Below, in pieces: positions 9,060 to 17,147 of a stretch of DNA of 55,547 nt. The position numbers and the translations under genes were made by a program. The notes under the pieces are model-generated. The model was not told the DNA's origin, made no database searches, and worked only from the letters and a program-made list of their open reading frames with translations. Each line of letters starts with the position of its first letter. Positions within the stretch are counted from its first letter, which is position 1. The stretch is from Desulfocapsa sp. (GTDB lineage Bacteria > Desulfobacterota > Desulfobulbia > Desulfobulbales > Desulfocapsaceae): NCBI GenBank assembly GCA_021737265.1, contig JAIPEF010000004.1, positions 1 through 55,547 of the forward strand. Direction: 5' to 3'.

Positions 9060-10241
9060 TCAATATGGCATATCTCCGCCATAGGCAGTCTCGTAGATGG
9101 AAATAACATCTGCCAGTGAAGGTTGCCGTGGGTTATTTTCCACAGGTCTGGTTACGGTAAGGGCAATTTCAGCCATTTCCGGAATTGAGTCAAAGGGAAT
9201 ATCCAGCTCTTTGAGGGTGGAGGGAATGCCAACATCATCGTTGAGATTAAAAAGGGCATCAACGCAGAGACTGGCAGACTCCCGCAAGGTGAGATCGTCA
9301 ATGTTCTGACCAAGGGTCTCGGCCAGTACAGCAAATTTTATCATATCTCCAATCAGGTTGTACTCAACCACATAGGGCAGGAGAACAGCATTGGCGAGTC
9401 CGTGGGGGATACCAAACATACCGCCCATGGGGTAGGCCATGGCATGAACAAGACCGACCCCGGCAGTGGCCAGTGCTTTGCCACCCAGTAGCGAACCCAT
9501 GAGCATGCCTGAGCGGGCTTCAAGGTTGGAACCGTTGGCATAGGCGGCTGGGAGATTGTCGGCAATGAGCCTGATGGCCTCCAGCGAATACATCTCTGAG
9601 ATAGCATGTGCCTGGGTGGAGGTGTATGCTTCAAGGGCATGAGTCAGGGCGTCAATACCGGTAAAGGCCGTTACGTGGGGAGGCAGACTGAGAGTGAGAG
9701 CCGGATCAAGGATGGCTGCGTCGGGGTACAGGGGGTCACCGTTCATGCCGCCTTTGGAACCGGTTTTCTCGTTGATGAATACAGCGGTAAATGTCACCTC
9801 GGCCCCGGTTCCTGCAGAAGTGGGGACCATGATTTTCGGGACACCGGGTTTTTTGATGAGTCCCAGGCCAAGATAGTCAATAGCTTTGCCGCCATTGGTA
9901 ATGAGGATCGCAATGGCTTTAGCCACATCCATGGCAGATCCGCCACCAACCCCGACTACACAGTCACAGCCGGCTTTTATAGCAATTTTGGTTCCCTTGT
10001 CGGCAAGTTTCAGACCCGGCTCGGGGTCAATCTTGTCATAGAGGGTAAAAGGTATCTTTGCTTTTTTGAGTGGTGAGGTGATGGGGTTAATAAGACCAGC
10101 CTTGACCAGACCTGGATCAACAACGAGAAAAACATTGCTTCCGTTAAAGTCTTTTACGGTTTTGGCAAGGTTCGCAATTGACCCGGAACCGAATTGGATG
10201 CGGGTGGGTTGAGTTACCGTGAATGTCTGAGAAAAAGTCAT
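9060..10241 (-). CDS. Iron-containing alcohol dehydrogenase
   Basis: This 393-residue cytoplasmic NAD(P)-dependent dehydrogenase belongs to the group III (Fe-ADH) family. The nucleotide-binding GGGS motif is at 99-102 within GVGGGSAMDVAKA. The metal ligands are visible as D197 and H201 (TGIDALTHALEAY), H266 (GLVHAMAYP) and H280 (GIPHGLANA). Length and layout match the family (about 380-395). Start at the ATG at 10241 with AAGGA about 9 bp upstream. It is followed after 94 bp by the TAXI transporter genes on the same strand, so it may oxidise or reduce the imported compound. Substrate specificity within Fe-ADHs (propanediol, butanol, sulfoacetaldehyde, methanol) cannot be read from sequence. 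Confidence 0.93.
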   Translation of the reverse strand: MTFSQTFTVTQPTRIQFGSGSIANLAKTVKDFNGSNVFLVVDPGLVKAGLINPITSPLKKAKIPFTLYDKIDPEPGLKLADKGTKIAIKAGCDCVVGVGGGSAMDVAKAIAILITNGGKAIDYLGLGLIKKPGVPKIMVPTSAGTGAEVTFTAVFINEKTGSKGGMNGDPLYPDAAILDPALTLSLPPHVTAFTGIDALTHALEAYTSTQAHAISEMYSLEAIRLIADNLPAAYANGSNLEARSGMLMGSLLGGKALATAGVGLVHAMAYPMGGMFGIPHGLANAVLLPYVVEYNLIGDMIKFAVLAETLGQNIDDLTLRESASLCVDALFNLNDDVGIPSTLKELDIPFDSIPEMAEIALTVTRPVENNPRQPSLADVISIYETAYGGDMPY

Positions 10242-10680
10242 AGAGGGGGTTCCTTTTTGTAGGAGTGAGAACGATTGCTGAGCTCTTGATACATAGAGCT
10301 GATAAACTCGTAAAAACTTCGATTTCCGATGGATAAGTATTTATGCCCGGTAGTTAGGATGAAAAGCTTCATATTGGAGGCTTACAATTTTTCTATCATT
10401 ACGACGTACCGTATATACGCCGAAATGATAGAAAAATTGTAACAACGAACAAGATGAAGAGTTTTCACCTGAAAAAAGGGTACTCTTTTCAGTCCTCCCT
10501 TGAGGGGGATAAATACGACGCCATCACAGCTTAATGTTATTAAAATATATATAATATCAACTGAAAGCGAAAATAAGAAACAAAAACGGAAAAAGTTTGT
10601 TCAATAAAAGTGAAGAGTATTGTAGGTTTTATTGATGACAAACAGATAGTCATAAACTCTCCATGGAAGCTGAGGAACTA
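10242..10680. other. Intergenic region between divergent adh operon and ispH
   Basis: These 439 bp hold repeat copy B (10300-10526), then an A/T-rich stretch (10530-10620) likely to contain the ispH promoter. No small gene was seen. Confidence 0.6.
10300..10526 (+). repeat. Interspersed repeat family, copy B with 112-bp inner palindromic module
   Basis: It begins TGATAAACTCGTAAAAAC and ends ACGACGCCATCA. The outer segments match copy A almost base for base. Between them, 10367-10478 is an extra module absent from A. The module starts CTTCATAT and has GATGAAG near its end, and its core is a perfect 19-bp inverted repeat (10382-10400 against 10424-10442). A related module with different core bases is present in copy D. 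Confidence 0.88.
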
Positions 10681-11613
10681 ATGGGTAAAACAGAAAAAAA
10701 AATCATCCTGGCGAATCCGAGAGGATTCTGCGCCGGCGTTGAACGTGCAATCTCCACGGTTAAACTTGCGGTGAAGCAGTACGGAGCTCCAATCTATGTC
10801 CTCCATGAAATTGTCCATAATAGGCATGTTGTAAAGGAACTTGAAGGTCTTGGGGTTCTTTTTGTTCACGATCTTGTAGACATACCAAGAGGTGCAATAT
10901 GTATATTCAGTGCCCATGGTGTGTCTGTGGCCACAGAAATGCGTGCTAAAACCCTTGGCCTGCGGACCATTAATGGAACCTGTCCCCTGGTTGGCTCAGT
11001 GCATGATATGGTTGAGCGCTATCATAGAGATGGATATGATGTTCTTATCATAGGACATCATAAGCATCCTGAGGTGGAAGGGACTGCAGGGCGCGTGAGC
11101 AGCAATGTTTATGTGGTGGCAAATGAAGAGGAGGCAATGGCGATTCAGGTACAGGATTCCTCGCGTGTTGCGTATGTGACCCAGACGACATTGAGCCAGG
11201 ATGATATTGCAGGAATTGTGGAGATCCTGTCGAAACGTTTCCCTGGGATCAAAGGACCAAAATCAAATATATGCTATGCCACATTGAACCGGCAAAAGGC
11301 AATGCGGGAGCTTGGTAAAATTTGTGACACCCTGCTGGTTGTTGGTTCTAAAAACAGTTCCAACTCAAACAGGCTGCGGGAAGTCGGAGAACGGGCAGGG
11401 ATGCACGGTTACCTTATTGATGATGAGAAGGATATTCAAATGAAGTGGCTGAGGTTGGCATCCACCATCTGCATCACAGCGGGTGCCTCGGCTCCCGAAC
11501 GCTTAGTACAGGGAGTTATAGCATTTCTCCGGGTACAGGGTTTTGAAAAATTTGAAGAAATGAATGGCAAGGAGGAACAGGTCAGTTTTGAGCCGGCAAC
11601 TCTTGGTAATTAA
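10681..11613 (+). CDS. ispH: 4-hydroxy-3-methylbut-2-enyl diphosphate reductase
   Basis: IspH (LytB) catalyses the last step of the MEP isoprenoid pathway, reductive dehydroxylation of HMBPP to IPP and DMAPP with a [4Fe-4S] cluster. The three cluster cysteines are visible in GFCAGVERA (C17), NGTCPLV (near 101) and NICYATLNRQ (near 200). Active-site histidines lie in HEIVHN (H46), SAHGV and GHHKHPEVEGT, and the TQTTLS and SSNSNRL substrate-binding motifs are present. Length is 310 residues, normal for the family. The ATG at 10681 is preferred over the in-frame ATG at 10663 because it has GAGGA 5-6 bp upstream. The gene is single. Its pathway partner ispE lies at 40658. Confidence 0.97.
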   Translation: MGKTEKKIILANPRGFCAGVERAISTVKLAVKQYGAPIYVLHEIVHNRHVVKELEGLGVLFVHDLVDIPRGAICIFSAHGVSVATEMRAKTLGLRTINGTCPLVGSVHDMVERYHRDGYDVLIIGHHKHPEVEGTAGRVSSNVYVVANEEEAMAIQVQDSSRVAYVTQTTLSQDDIAGIVEILSKRFPGIKGPKSNICYATLNRQKAMRELGKICDTLLVVGSKNSSNSNRLREVGERAGMHGYLIDDEKDIQMKWLRLASTICITAGASAPERLVQGVIAFLRVQGFEKFEEMNGKEEQVSFEPATLGN

Positions 11614-11843
11614 ATGGCAACCGGAGAATATTGTGGTGTTGTTCATGGTTGTTTAGACATTCACATTATGAAAGTATAGGTAGAAATGGCGCAGAGCCGC
11701 TGCTTAGATTTCTGATCTGGGAAAAAACAGGAATAGTGTTCTGGGAACTTGAAGATTCCGCCAACTTTAGGTAGTCTTGAATTGTGGATGGATGAGCAGT
11801 ACGAAACTGCAGGTGGTCAAGATTGAAAAGAGAGGAGAATGGT

Positions 11844-12122
11844 ATGGCAACGTTCTGGGAAAAAGTCAAGAAATACCCTTGTATTAGTGTGATAACGCTG
11901 TTTCTTTTTCTGGCTATGACGGCTAGGGTCCAGGGAGACATTGCCACGATGTTTGAGCGAACAGTGGTTAATCTTGTTTCCGGTGTGGCCATTGCCATCC
12001 TTATTCTCTATGCATTTCTGTACCTGACCGGCTCTCTGAATCCCGGAGACAAGCCCGTTACTGATTTTAAAAAGATTGGTGAAAAACTGCTCAACGGAAA
12101 GTCCGGTGGCGAAAGCCACTGA
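11844..12122 (+). CDS. Small membrane protein of unknown function
   Basis: This 92-residue protein has two predicted membrane segments (about 14-26 and 43-60) separated by a short polar loop, and a basic, glycine-rich C-terminal tail (DFKKIGEKLLNGKSGGES). The ATG at 11844 follows AGAGGAGA by about 6 bp, a good ribosome-binding site, and the frame has no better start. I do not recognise the family. The gene stands between ispH and the convergent dapL, with a dyad after it. Confidence 0.7.
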   Translation: MATFWEKVKKYPCISVITLFLFLAMTARVQGDIATMFERTVVNLVSGVAIAILILYAFLYLTGSLNPGDKPVTDFKKIGEKLLNGKSGGESH

Positions 12123-12139
12123 GTATTGCAACCACAAAC

Positions 12140-12195
12140 ATCGAACACGTAATAGTAATCTGTAGAAGGTAATACAGTTACATTCCGTGTTCGAT
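12140..12195. terminator. Dyad between convergent genes, probable bidirectional terminator
   Basis: A perfect 10-bp inverted repeat (ATCGAACACG at 12140-12149, CGTGTTCGAT at 12186-12195) encloses a second, weaker stem (CTGTA/TACAG). The plus strand continues into a T-rich tract. It lies between the convergent small membrane protein gene and dapL. Confidence 0.55.
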
Positions 12196-12220
12196 ATTCG
12201 ATAGTTTTATTTTCTCTTTC

Positions 12221-13444
12221 TTACGCCAGGGATTTTTTAATTCTCTCCATGGCGGTTTTTACGTTTTCGTAAGAGTTAAAGGCAGAAAGCCTGATGTAGC
12301 CCTCACCACATTTTCCAAAACCGGCACCGGGAGTACAGACAACACCAGCCTTATCGAGCAGCATATCAAAGAATTCCCAGGAATCACGATTTCCTTCAAT
12401 CCATATGTATGGTGAGTTGTCCCCGCCAACAAAGTCATAGCCCAGATTTTTGATTTCACTGGCGATGAGGTCCGCATTTTTCAAATAGCCGGCAACCAGT
12501 CCTTTGGTCTGCGTTTTGCCTTCCTCACTGTAAACAGCTTCTGCGGCCCGCTGTACCGGATATGAGACACCGTTGAACTTGGTACAGTGGCGGCGATTCC
12601 ACAGGGGGTGTATCAACTGTTTTCCTCCCTTGGAGTCAAAGGCTGCGCATTCTTTGGGGACAACGGTGTAGGCACAGCGGGTTCCTGTAAATCCGGCATT
12701 CTTGGAGAATGACCGGAATTCAATGGCAACTTCTCTGGCACCTTCCACCTCATAGATTGACTTGGGCAGAGATTCGTCACGGATAAAGGCCTCGTAGGCA
12801 GCATCAAAAAGAATTAAGGCCTTATTCTCTTTTGCATAATCAACCCAGGTCTTCAATTCCTCTTTGGTGATAGTGGAACCTGTGGGATTATTCGGGAAAC
12901 AGAGATAAATAAGGTCTGGAGTCTCAGTCGGCAGGCCGGGGACGTAGTTGTTTTCTTTTGTGGAGTCAAGGTAGATGATTCCTTTATATCTTCCGTCCTC
13001 ATAGTTTCCTGTGCGCCCTGCCATGACATTGGTATCCAGATAAACCGGGTAGACAGGATCAGGTATAGCTATTTTGGCATCCTCGGTAAAAAGTTCCTGG
13101 ATGTTCCCGGTATCGCATTTAGCACCATCACTCACAAAAATCTCGTCTGGTGTAATATCTGCACCCCGTGACTGAAAATCATTTGTCGCAATAGCTTCTC
13201 GCAGAAAGGCATAGCCCTGCTCCGGTCCATAGCCGCGAAAGCTTGAATCATTGGCCATTTCATCGATAGCTTTATGAAAAGCATCTGTACAGGCCTGTGG
13301 CAGTGCGCGGGTTACATCGCCAATACCGAGACGAATAATTTCTTTGTCCGGGTTGGCCTTTTGAAATTCGCCAACCTTTTTGGCAATATTGGAGAAGAGA
13401 TAGGATGCTTGAAGTTTCAGGTAATGTTCGTTGATCTTGATCAT
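12221..13444 (-). CDS. dapL: LL-diaminopimelate aminotransferase
   Basis: This PLP-dependent class I/II aminotransferase of 407 residues converts tetrahydrodipicolinate directly to LL-diaminopimelate for lysine and peptidoglycan synthesis. Family hallmarks are [13 protein letters not shown] near the N-terminus, [50 protein letters not shown] and the Schiff-base lysine in [28 protein letters not shown] near the end carries the substrate-carboxylate arginine. This shortcut is found in chlamydiae, plants, methanogens and many deltaproteobacteria, and it replaces the succinylase or acetylase routes. Start at the ATG at 13444. It appears monocistronic. Confidence 0.96.
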   Translation of the reverse strand: MIKINEHYLKLQASYLFSNIAKKVGEFQKANPDKEIIRLGIGDVTRALPQACTDAFHKAIDEMANDSSFRGYGPEQGYAFLREAIATNDFQSRGADITPDEIFVSDGAKCDTGNIQELFTEDAKIAIPDPVYPVYLDTNVMAGRTGNYEDGRYKGIIYLDSTKENNYVPGLPTETPDLIYLCFPNNPTGSTITKEELKTWVDYAKENKALILFDAAYEAFIRDESLPKSIYEVEGAREVAIEFRSFSKNAGFTGTRCAYTVVPKECAAFDSKGGKQLIHPLWNRRHCTKFNGVSYPVQRAAEAVYSEEGKTQTKGLVAGYLKNADLIASEIKNLGYDFVGGDNSPYIWIEGNRDSWEFFDMLLDKAGVVCTPGAGFGKCGEGYIRLSAFNSYENVKTAMERIKKSLA

Positions 13445-13941
13445 GGGATTATTGCCTCAAGTTTGATATGGTAAGTGGATAAAAATTTTCATGAATAATA
13501 TCTGTGGAAAATATACTGGAAAGAACTGGCTGTCAACGCCAACTGGAATATAAGAACAAAAGAAAATCTGCTTACTAACAAAGCTCAGCCGGCAACAACT
13601 TCCCGGATCCCCGATAACGCTTGTCCCAGTATGTTTTAAGCAGGGAACCCTCGGGGATGACGAAAGCTTGCAACACATTGATATTTCAGCTTATGACCGT
13701 GAATCCCTCTGCCGCCATTCCCGAGTTCCTTTATCGGGCTTGTCCAGAGGTTGTTTCTGGGAATCCAGTTGTTTTTTTATATTCCTATCAGTAGGTTGCA
13801 AATGCTTCAAAAAGGTGGCTGAGTTTCATACGTAATCAGCGTTCCACCCGGCGCGCCGGGTCAAATATCAAGACTAACAAAACTCCCTACAATCAACCAG
13901 GTAGATTTTTGTTAGTTAGAAGAAAAGAAAAAGGAAAAACT
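13445..13941. other. Intergenic region upstream of dapL and pepN with relic palindromes
   Basis: These 497 bp separate divergent genes and must hold both promoters. I see no convincing gene. An inverted repeat ATCCCCGA/TCGGGGAT (13607-13614 and 13651-13658) and nearby GGGAATCCAG-like words resemble decayed palindromic intergenic repeats. A GC-rich self-complementary block CCCGGCGCGCCGGG lies near 13848-13861. Confidence 0.4.
13874..13915 (+). promoter_or_regulatory. Hairpin in the pepN leader
   Basis: A 9-bp inverted repeat (CTAACAAAA at 13874-13882, TTTTGTTAG at 13907-13915) ends 26 bp before the pepN start. It could be a leader structure; a terminator is less likely because no T-run follows. 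Confidence 0.3.
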
Positions 13942-16569
13942 ATGTCAGCAAAGGAGCAACAAATCATTTGTCGCAAGGATTACCAGGTACCGGATTTTCT
14001 TATAAGTGACTTGTCTCTTGATTTTCAGCTTTATGAAGATGCTTGTGTGGTGCAGGCAAAGTCATCTTTTCGGAGGAACCCGGGCGCAGCGAAGGACGGG
14101 GACGAGATTTTTCTTAATGGTGAAAACCTTGAACTCCTCTCTGTTGCTGTGGATGGTAATGAACTGGTCCCGGACCAGTATCGTCTGTCCGAAGATGGTT
14201 TGACCCTGTTACAGGTTCCGGATCAGTTTGATCTTGAGATAGGCACCAGAATTTATCCCGATAAGAATACAGCCCTTGAAGGTCTGTACCGTTCTAGCGG
14301 CAATTTCTGCACCCAGTGCGAAGCGGAAGGGTTCTGCAAGATCACCTACTATCTGGACAGGCCTGATGTCATGGCCCGTTTCACCACCCGCATTGAGGCC
14401 GATCGTGCAGCTTGTCCGGTGCTTTTATCCAACGGCAACCTTGTGGAAGAGGGCATGCTTGAGGGCGGTCGTCATTACGCAGTGTGGCAGGATCCTTTTC
14501 CCAAGCCCTGCTATCTCTTTGCCCTTGTTGCCGGAGACCTTGTTTTCCTCCAGGATAGTTTTGTCACTAAATCAGGGCGTACCATTGACCTGCGGATTTA
14601 CGTAGAAGCCAGAAACAGGGATAAGTGTCAGCATGCCATGATATCCCTGCAAAAAAGTATGGCATGGGATGAAGACGTATTTGGTCTTGAGTATGATCTG
14701 GATACCTTCATGATTGTGGCGGTGGATGATTTCAATATGGGGGCCATGGAGAATAAAGGACTCAATGTCTTTAACTCCAAATATGTCCTTGCTAGTCAGA
14801 AAACAGCAACAGATCAGGATTATCTTGGCATTGAGGGTGTGATTGGACATGAGTATTTTCATAACTGGACAGGAAACAGAGTGACTTGCCGGGACTGGTT
14901 TCAGCTCAGTCTCAAGGAAGGGCTCACGGTGTTTCGTGATCAGGAGTTCTCCTCGGATATGAACTCACGGGCTGTGCAGCGTATAGATGATGTGCGGCTG
15001 TTACGCAATTTTCAGTTTCGTGAAGATGCGGGCCCCATGGCCCACCCGGTTCGTCCTGATTCCTATGCTGAGATCAATAATTTCTATACTGCAACGGTTT
15101 ATAATAAAGGTGCTGAAGTTATCCGTATGATGCATACCCTGCTGGGAGCGAAAAGTTTCCGTAAAGGAATGGATCTCTATTTTGAGCGGCATGACGGGCA
15201 GGCTGTCACCTGTGATGATTTTGCTGCAGCCATGGCCGATGCCTCAGGTGTTGATCTTGCACAGTTTAAACTCTGGTACAGCCAGTCAGGAACTCCGCAG
15301 TTGGATGTGGAAGAGGAGTGGGACGAGAGTAGAAAGGAATACCGGCTGAAAATTGTGCAGACATGTCCTTCAACACCGGGTCAGAAGAAGGAAGACAAGA
15401 ACCCCTTCCATATTCCCCTGGCAATTGGTCTTCTCGATTCTTCAGGGAAGGATATGGAGCAGGTAAATAACATGCTGGAACTGCGGAACCCTGAAGAACA
15501 TTTTTCCTTTAAGGGTCTTCCCGAAAAACCTGTCCTGTCACTTCTTCGCGATTTTTCTGCCCCCGTTAAAGTCAGTCCCTGGCAGGAGCGGGAACAGCTC
15601 GCCTTTCTCATGGCCAATGACAATGACCCCTTTAATCGCTGGGATGCCGGCTTTCGCCTGAGTGAATCCGTTATCCTGGAGCTTATCAGTACCCTGCAAA
15701 AAGAAGAACAGGCTGTTCTCGACCCCTTCTTTACAGGAGCTGTGAAGCAGATCCTTGAGGATCGAGAGAGTGACAAATCCCTGCTTGGCATGGCCCTCAC
15801 CCTGCCTGAAGAAAGCTATCTTGCCCAGCAGATGGCGGTGATCGATCCCGATAACCTGCACCAGGCGAGGCAGTTTGTGCGCCAGCAACTGGCGACTGTT
15901 CTTAAAGCAGAACTCAGGAAAGTCTGGGAGGAAAATCGTGAACAGGGACCATATCAGTTGACACCGGAAGCCATGGGCCGAAGACGACTGAAAAATGTGT
16001 GCCTCTCCCTACTGTTGGCAGCAGAGGTTCCGGATCAGGATGATATCGCGCTGGCGCTGGAGCAATATCACACCAGCACGAATATGACCGATGTCTTGGC
16101 AGTGTTGGCCACTTTTGCCAATTGTGATATTCCGGAACGTCAGGAGCTTCTGGATGATTTTTATGAAAAATGGAAAGCTGACGCCCTGGTCATGGATAAG
16201 TGGCTTATTCTCCAGGCTACCTCGAGCCTGCCAGAGACACTAGCAGTGGTTCAAAGGCTCATGTTCCACAAAAGCTTTTCTCTTTCCAATCCCAACAAGG
16301 TCCGCTCTCTGATTGGTGCCTTTGGTGGTAACCACTTCTCTTTTCACAGGAAAAGCGGGGAGGGGTATCAGTTCCTGGCGGATCAGGTTCTCACCATTGA
16401 CTCCCGCAACCCTCAGATCGCCTCCCGCCTGACGACTCCTTTTGCCGCGTGGAAACGCTATGACGAAGGGCGGCAGGAGTTGATGAAAAGACAGCTGCAA
16501 CGCATTTTAGAGAAGAAAGACCTTTCCGGAGATGTCTCAGAGATGGTAGGCAAGAGCCTGAAAGGGTGA
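13942..16569 (+). CDS. pepN: Aminopeptidase N (M1 family zinc metallopeptidase)
   Basis: This 875-residue cytoplasmic aminopeptidase removes N-terminal amino acids from peptides. The exopeptidase motif GAMEN is at 267-271, and the zinc site HEYFH at 303-307 has its third ligand E326 in LKEGLTV. The catalytic tyrosine lies in the following FYTATVYNKGAEV region. The C-terminal half is the helical domain typical of the gammaproteobacterial PepN type (870-890 residues). The ATG at 13942 is chosen because AAGGA lies 7 bp upstream; the longer frame begins with TTG without a site. The gene is single, with a long upstream region. Confidence 0.96.
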   Translation: MSAKEQQIICRKDYQVPDFLISDLSLDFQLYEDACVVQAKSSFRRNPGAAKDGDEIFLNGENLELLSVAVDGNELVPDQYRLSEDGLTLLQVPDQFDLEIGTRIYPDKNTALEGLYRSSGNFCTQCEAEGFCKITYYLDRPDVMARFTTRIEADRAACPVLLSNGNLVEEGMLEGGRHYAVWQDPFPKPCYLFALVAGDLVFLQDSFVTKSGRTIDLRIYVEARNRDKCQHAMISLQKSMAWDEDVFGLEYDLDTFMIVAVDDFNMGAMENKGLNVFNSKYVLASQKTATDQDYLGIEGVIGHEYFHNWTGNRVTCRDWFQLSLKEGLTVFRDQEFSSDMNSRAVQRIDDVRLLRNFQFREDAGPMAHPVRPDSYAEINNFYTATVYNKGAEVIRMMHTLLGAKSFRKGMDLYFERHDGQAVTCDDFAAAMADASGVDLAQFKLWYSQSGTPQLDVEEEWDESRKEYRLKIVQTCPSTPGQKKEDKNPFHIPLAIGLLDSSGKDMEQVNNMLELRNPEEHFSFKGLPEKPVLSLLRDFSAPVKVSPWQEREQLAFLMANDNDPFNRWDAGFRLSESVILELISTLQKEEQAVLDPFFTGAVKQILEDRESDKSLLGMALTLPEESYLAQQMAVIDPDNLHQARQFVRQQLATVLKAELRKVWEENREQGPYQLTPEAMGRRRLKNVCLSLLLAAEVPDQDDIALALEQYHTSTNMTDVLAVLATFANCDIPERQELLDDFYEKWKADALVMDKWLILQATSSLPETLAVVQRLMFHKSFSLSNPNKVRSLIGAFGGNHFSFHRKSGEGYQFLADQVLTIDSRNPQIASRLTTPFAAWKRYDEGRQELMKRQLQRILEKKDLSGDVSEMVGKSLKG

Positions 16570-16599
16570 ATATAGGGAAGGGGATAGGCTGTTGTTTGG

Positions 16600-16809
16600 T
16601 TAACGTTTTTTATGCCACCAATCAAAGACAAGGGCCTTTAACCCCACTCCATTTAGCAGGGACTTTCCATCAGGGGACAGTTGGGGAATTCTTTCAGGGA
16701 GGAGTTCAGGCAGTTGACTATCAATAGAATTGTCATCAGATTTTGCAGGTGTCTGGAAGGCAACAGACAGCGACAGCGCTAACAGGGACACAAAAAAGAG
16801 TGATCTCAA
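16600..16809 (-). CDS. Small exported protein of unknown function, start uncertain
   Basis: The reading frame encodes 69 residues with a clear signal peptide (RSLFFVSLLALSLSVAF, cleavage near AKS) and a short acidic, proline-rich mature part ending LVFDWWHKKR. The only in-frame start is a TTG at 16809, with a stop four codons upstream. A strong AAGGAG site and ATG exist at 16828-16833 and 16822, but they open a different frame (MKSLLEI). A one-base shift there would give MKSLLRSLFF, a textbook signal peptide. Either a frameshift (real or sequencing) or a weak TTG start is implied. It is the last gene of the sdh/frd operon, 45 bp after the cytochrome gene. Confidence 0.5.
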   Translation of the reverse strand: MRSLFFVSLLALSLSVAFQTPAKSDDNSIDSQLPELLPERIPQLSPDGKSLLNGVGLKALVFDWWHKKR

Positions 16810-16854
16810 GCAAGCTCTTCATACATACTCCTTGTCACTTCCTTCTTGTTATAT

Positions 16855-17121
16855 TCAGTCTCTTTTGTGACAAAACAGACAACGGTATTTAGGCGGATGA
16901 TCTTCGGGCAGGGGATAGACTCCTTCGGGGGTATGACATTCAACGCATAATTTTCCAGCCGCCTTTTTCTTCATGGCAAAAAAACGATTATGGTCATCAT
17001 CATGGGGAAGCTTGGCTGTGGTCTCTTCAGGAGCATTCAGGAGAAATGTAAGAATTGCTGCCGCTATCACTAAAAAAGCGACATTAATAAGGAGTGTTTT
17101 TTTCTTTTTTGGGGTGTTCAT
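16855..17121 (-). CDS. Small membrane-anchored diheme c-type cytochrome
   Basis: This 88-residue protein has one N-terminal membrane segment (about 9-29) that would anchor a short periplasmic domain. Two CxxCH haem-attachment motifs are visible: CVECH (59-63) and CLFCH (81-85). H40 and H44 could be distal ligands, giving a compact bis-histidine diheme cytochrome of the NapB/NrfB-like or multihaem-fragment type. It lies in the sdh/frd operon 26 bp after the flavoprotein gene. A role in passing electrons between periplasmic carriers and the membrane quinone pool is plausible. The exact family is not recognised. Confidence 0.8.
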   Translation of the reverse strand: MNTPKKKKTLLINVAFLVIAAAILTFLLNAPEETTAKLPHDDDHNRFFAMKKKAAGKLCVECHTPEGVYPLPEDHPPKYRCLFCHKRD

Positions 17122-17147
17122 AAGGGTGTCTTCAGTTGGAGGAATGT

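Noticed and set aside
8966..9109. N-terminal extension of the TAXI binding protein frame
   Set aside because: The extension has no signal peptide and intrudes on the dehydrogenase gene. A perfect ribosome-binding site supports the ATG at 8965.
13457..13678. 73-codon minus-strand frame upstream of dapL
   Set aside because: Cysteine/serine-rich, no domain, crosses relic palindromes, and lacks a good start site.
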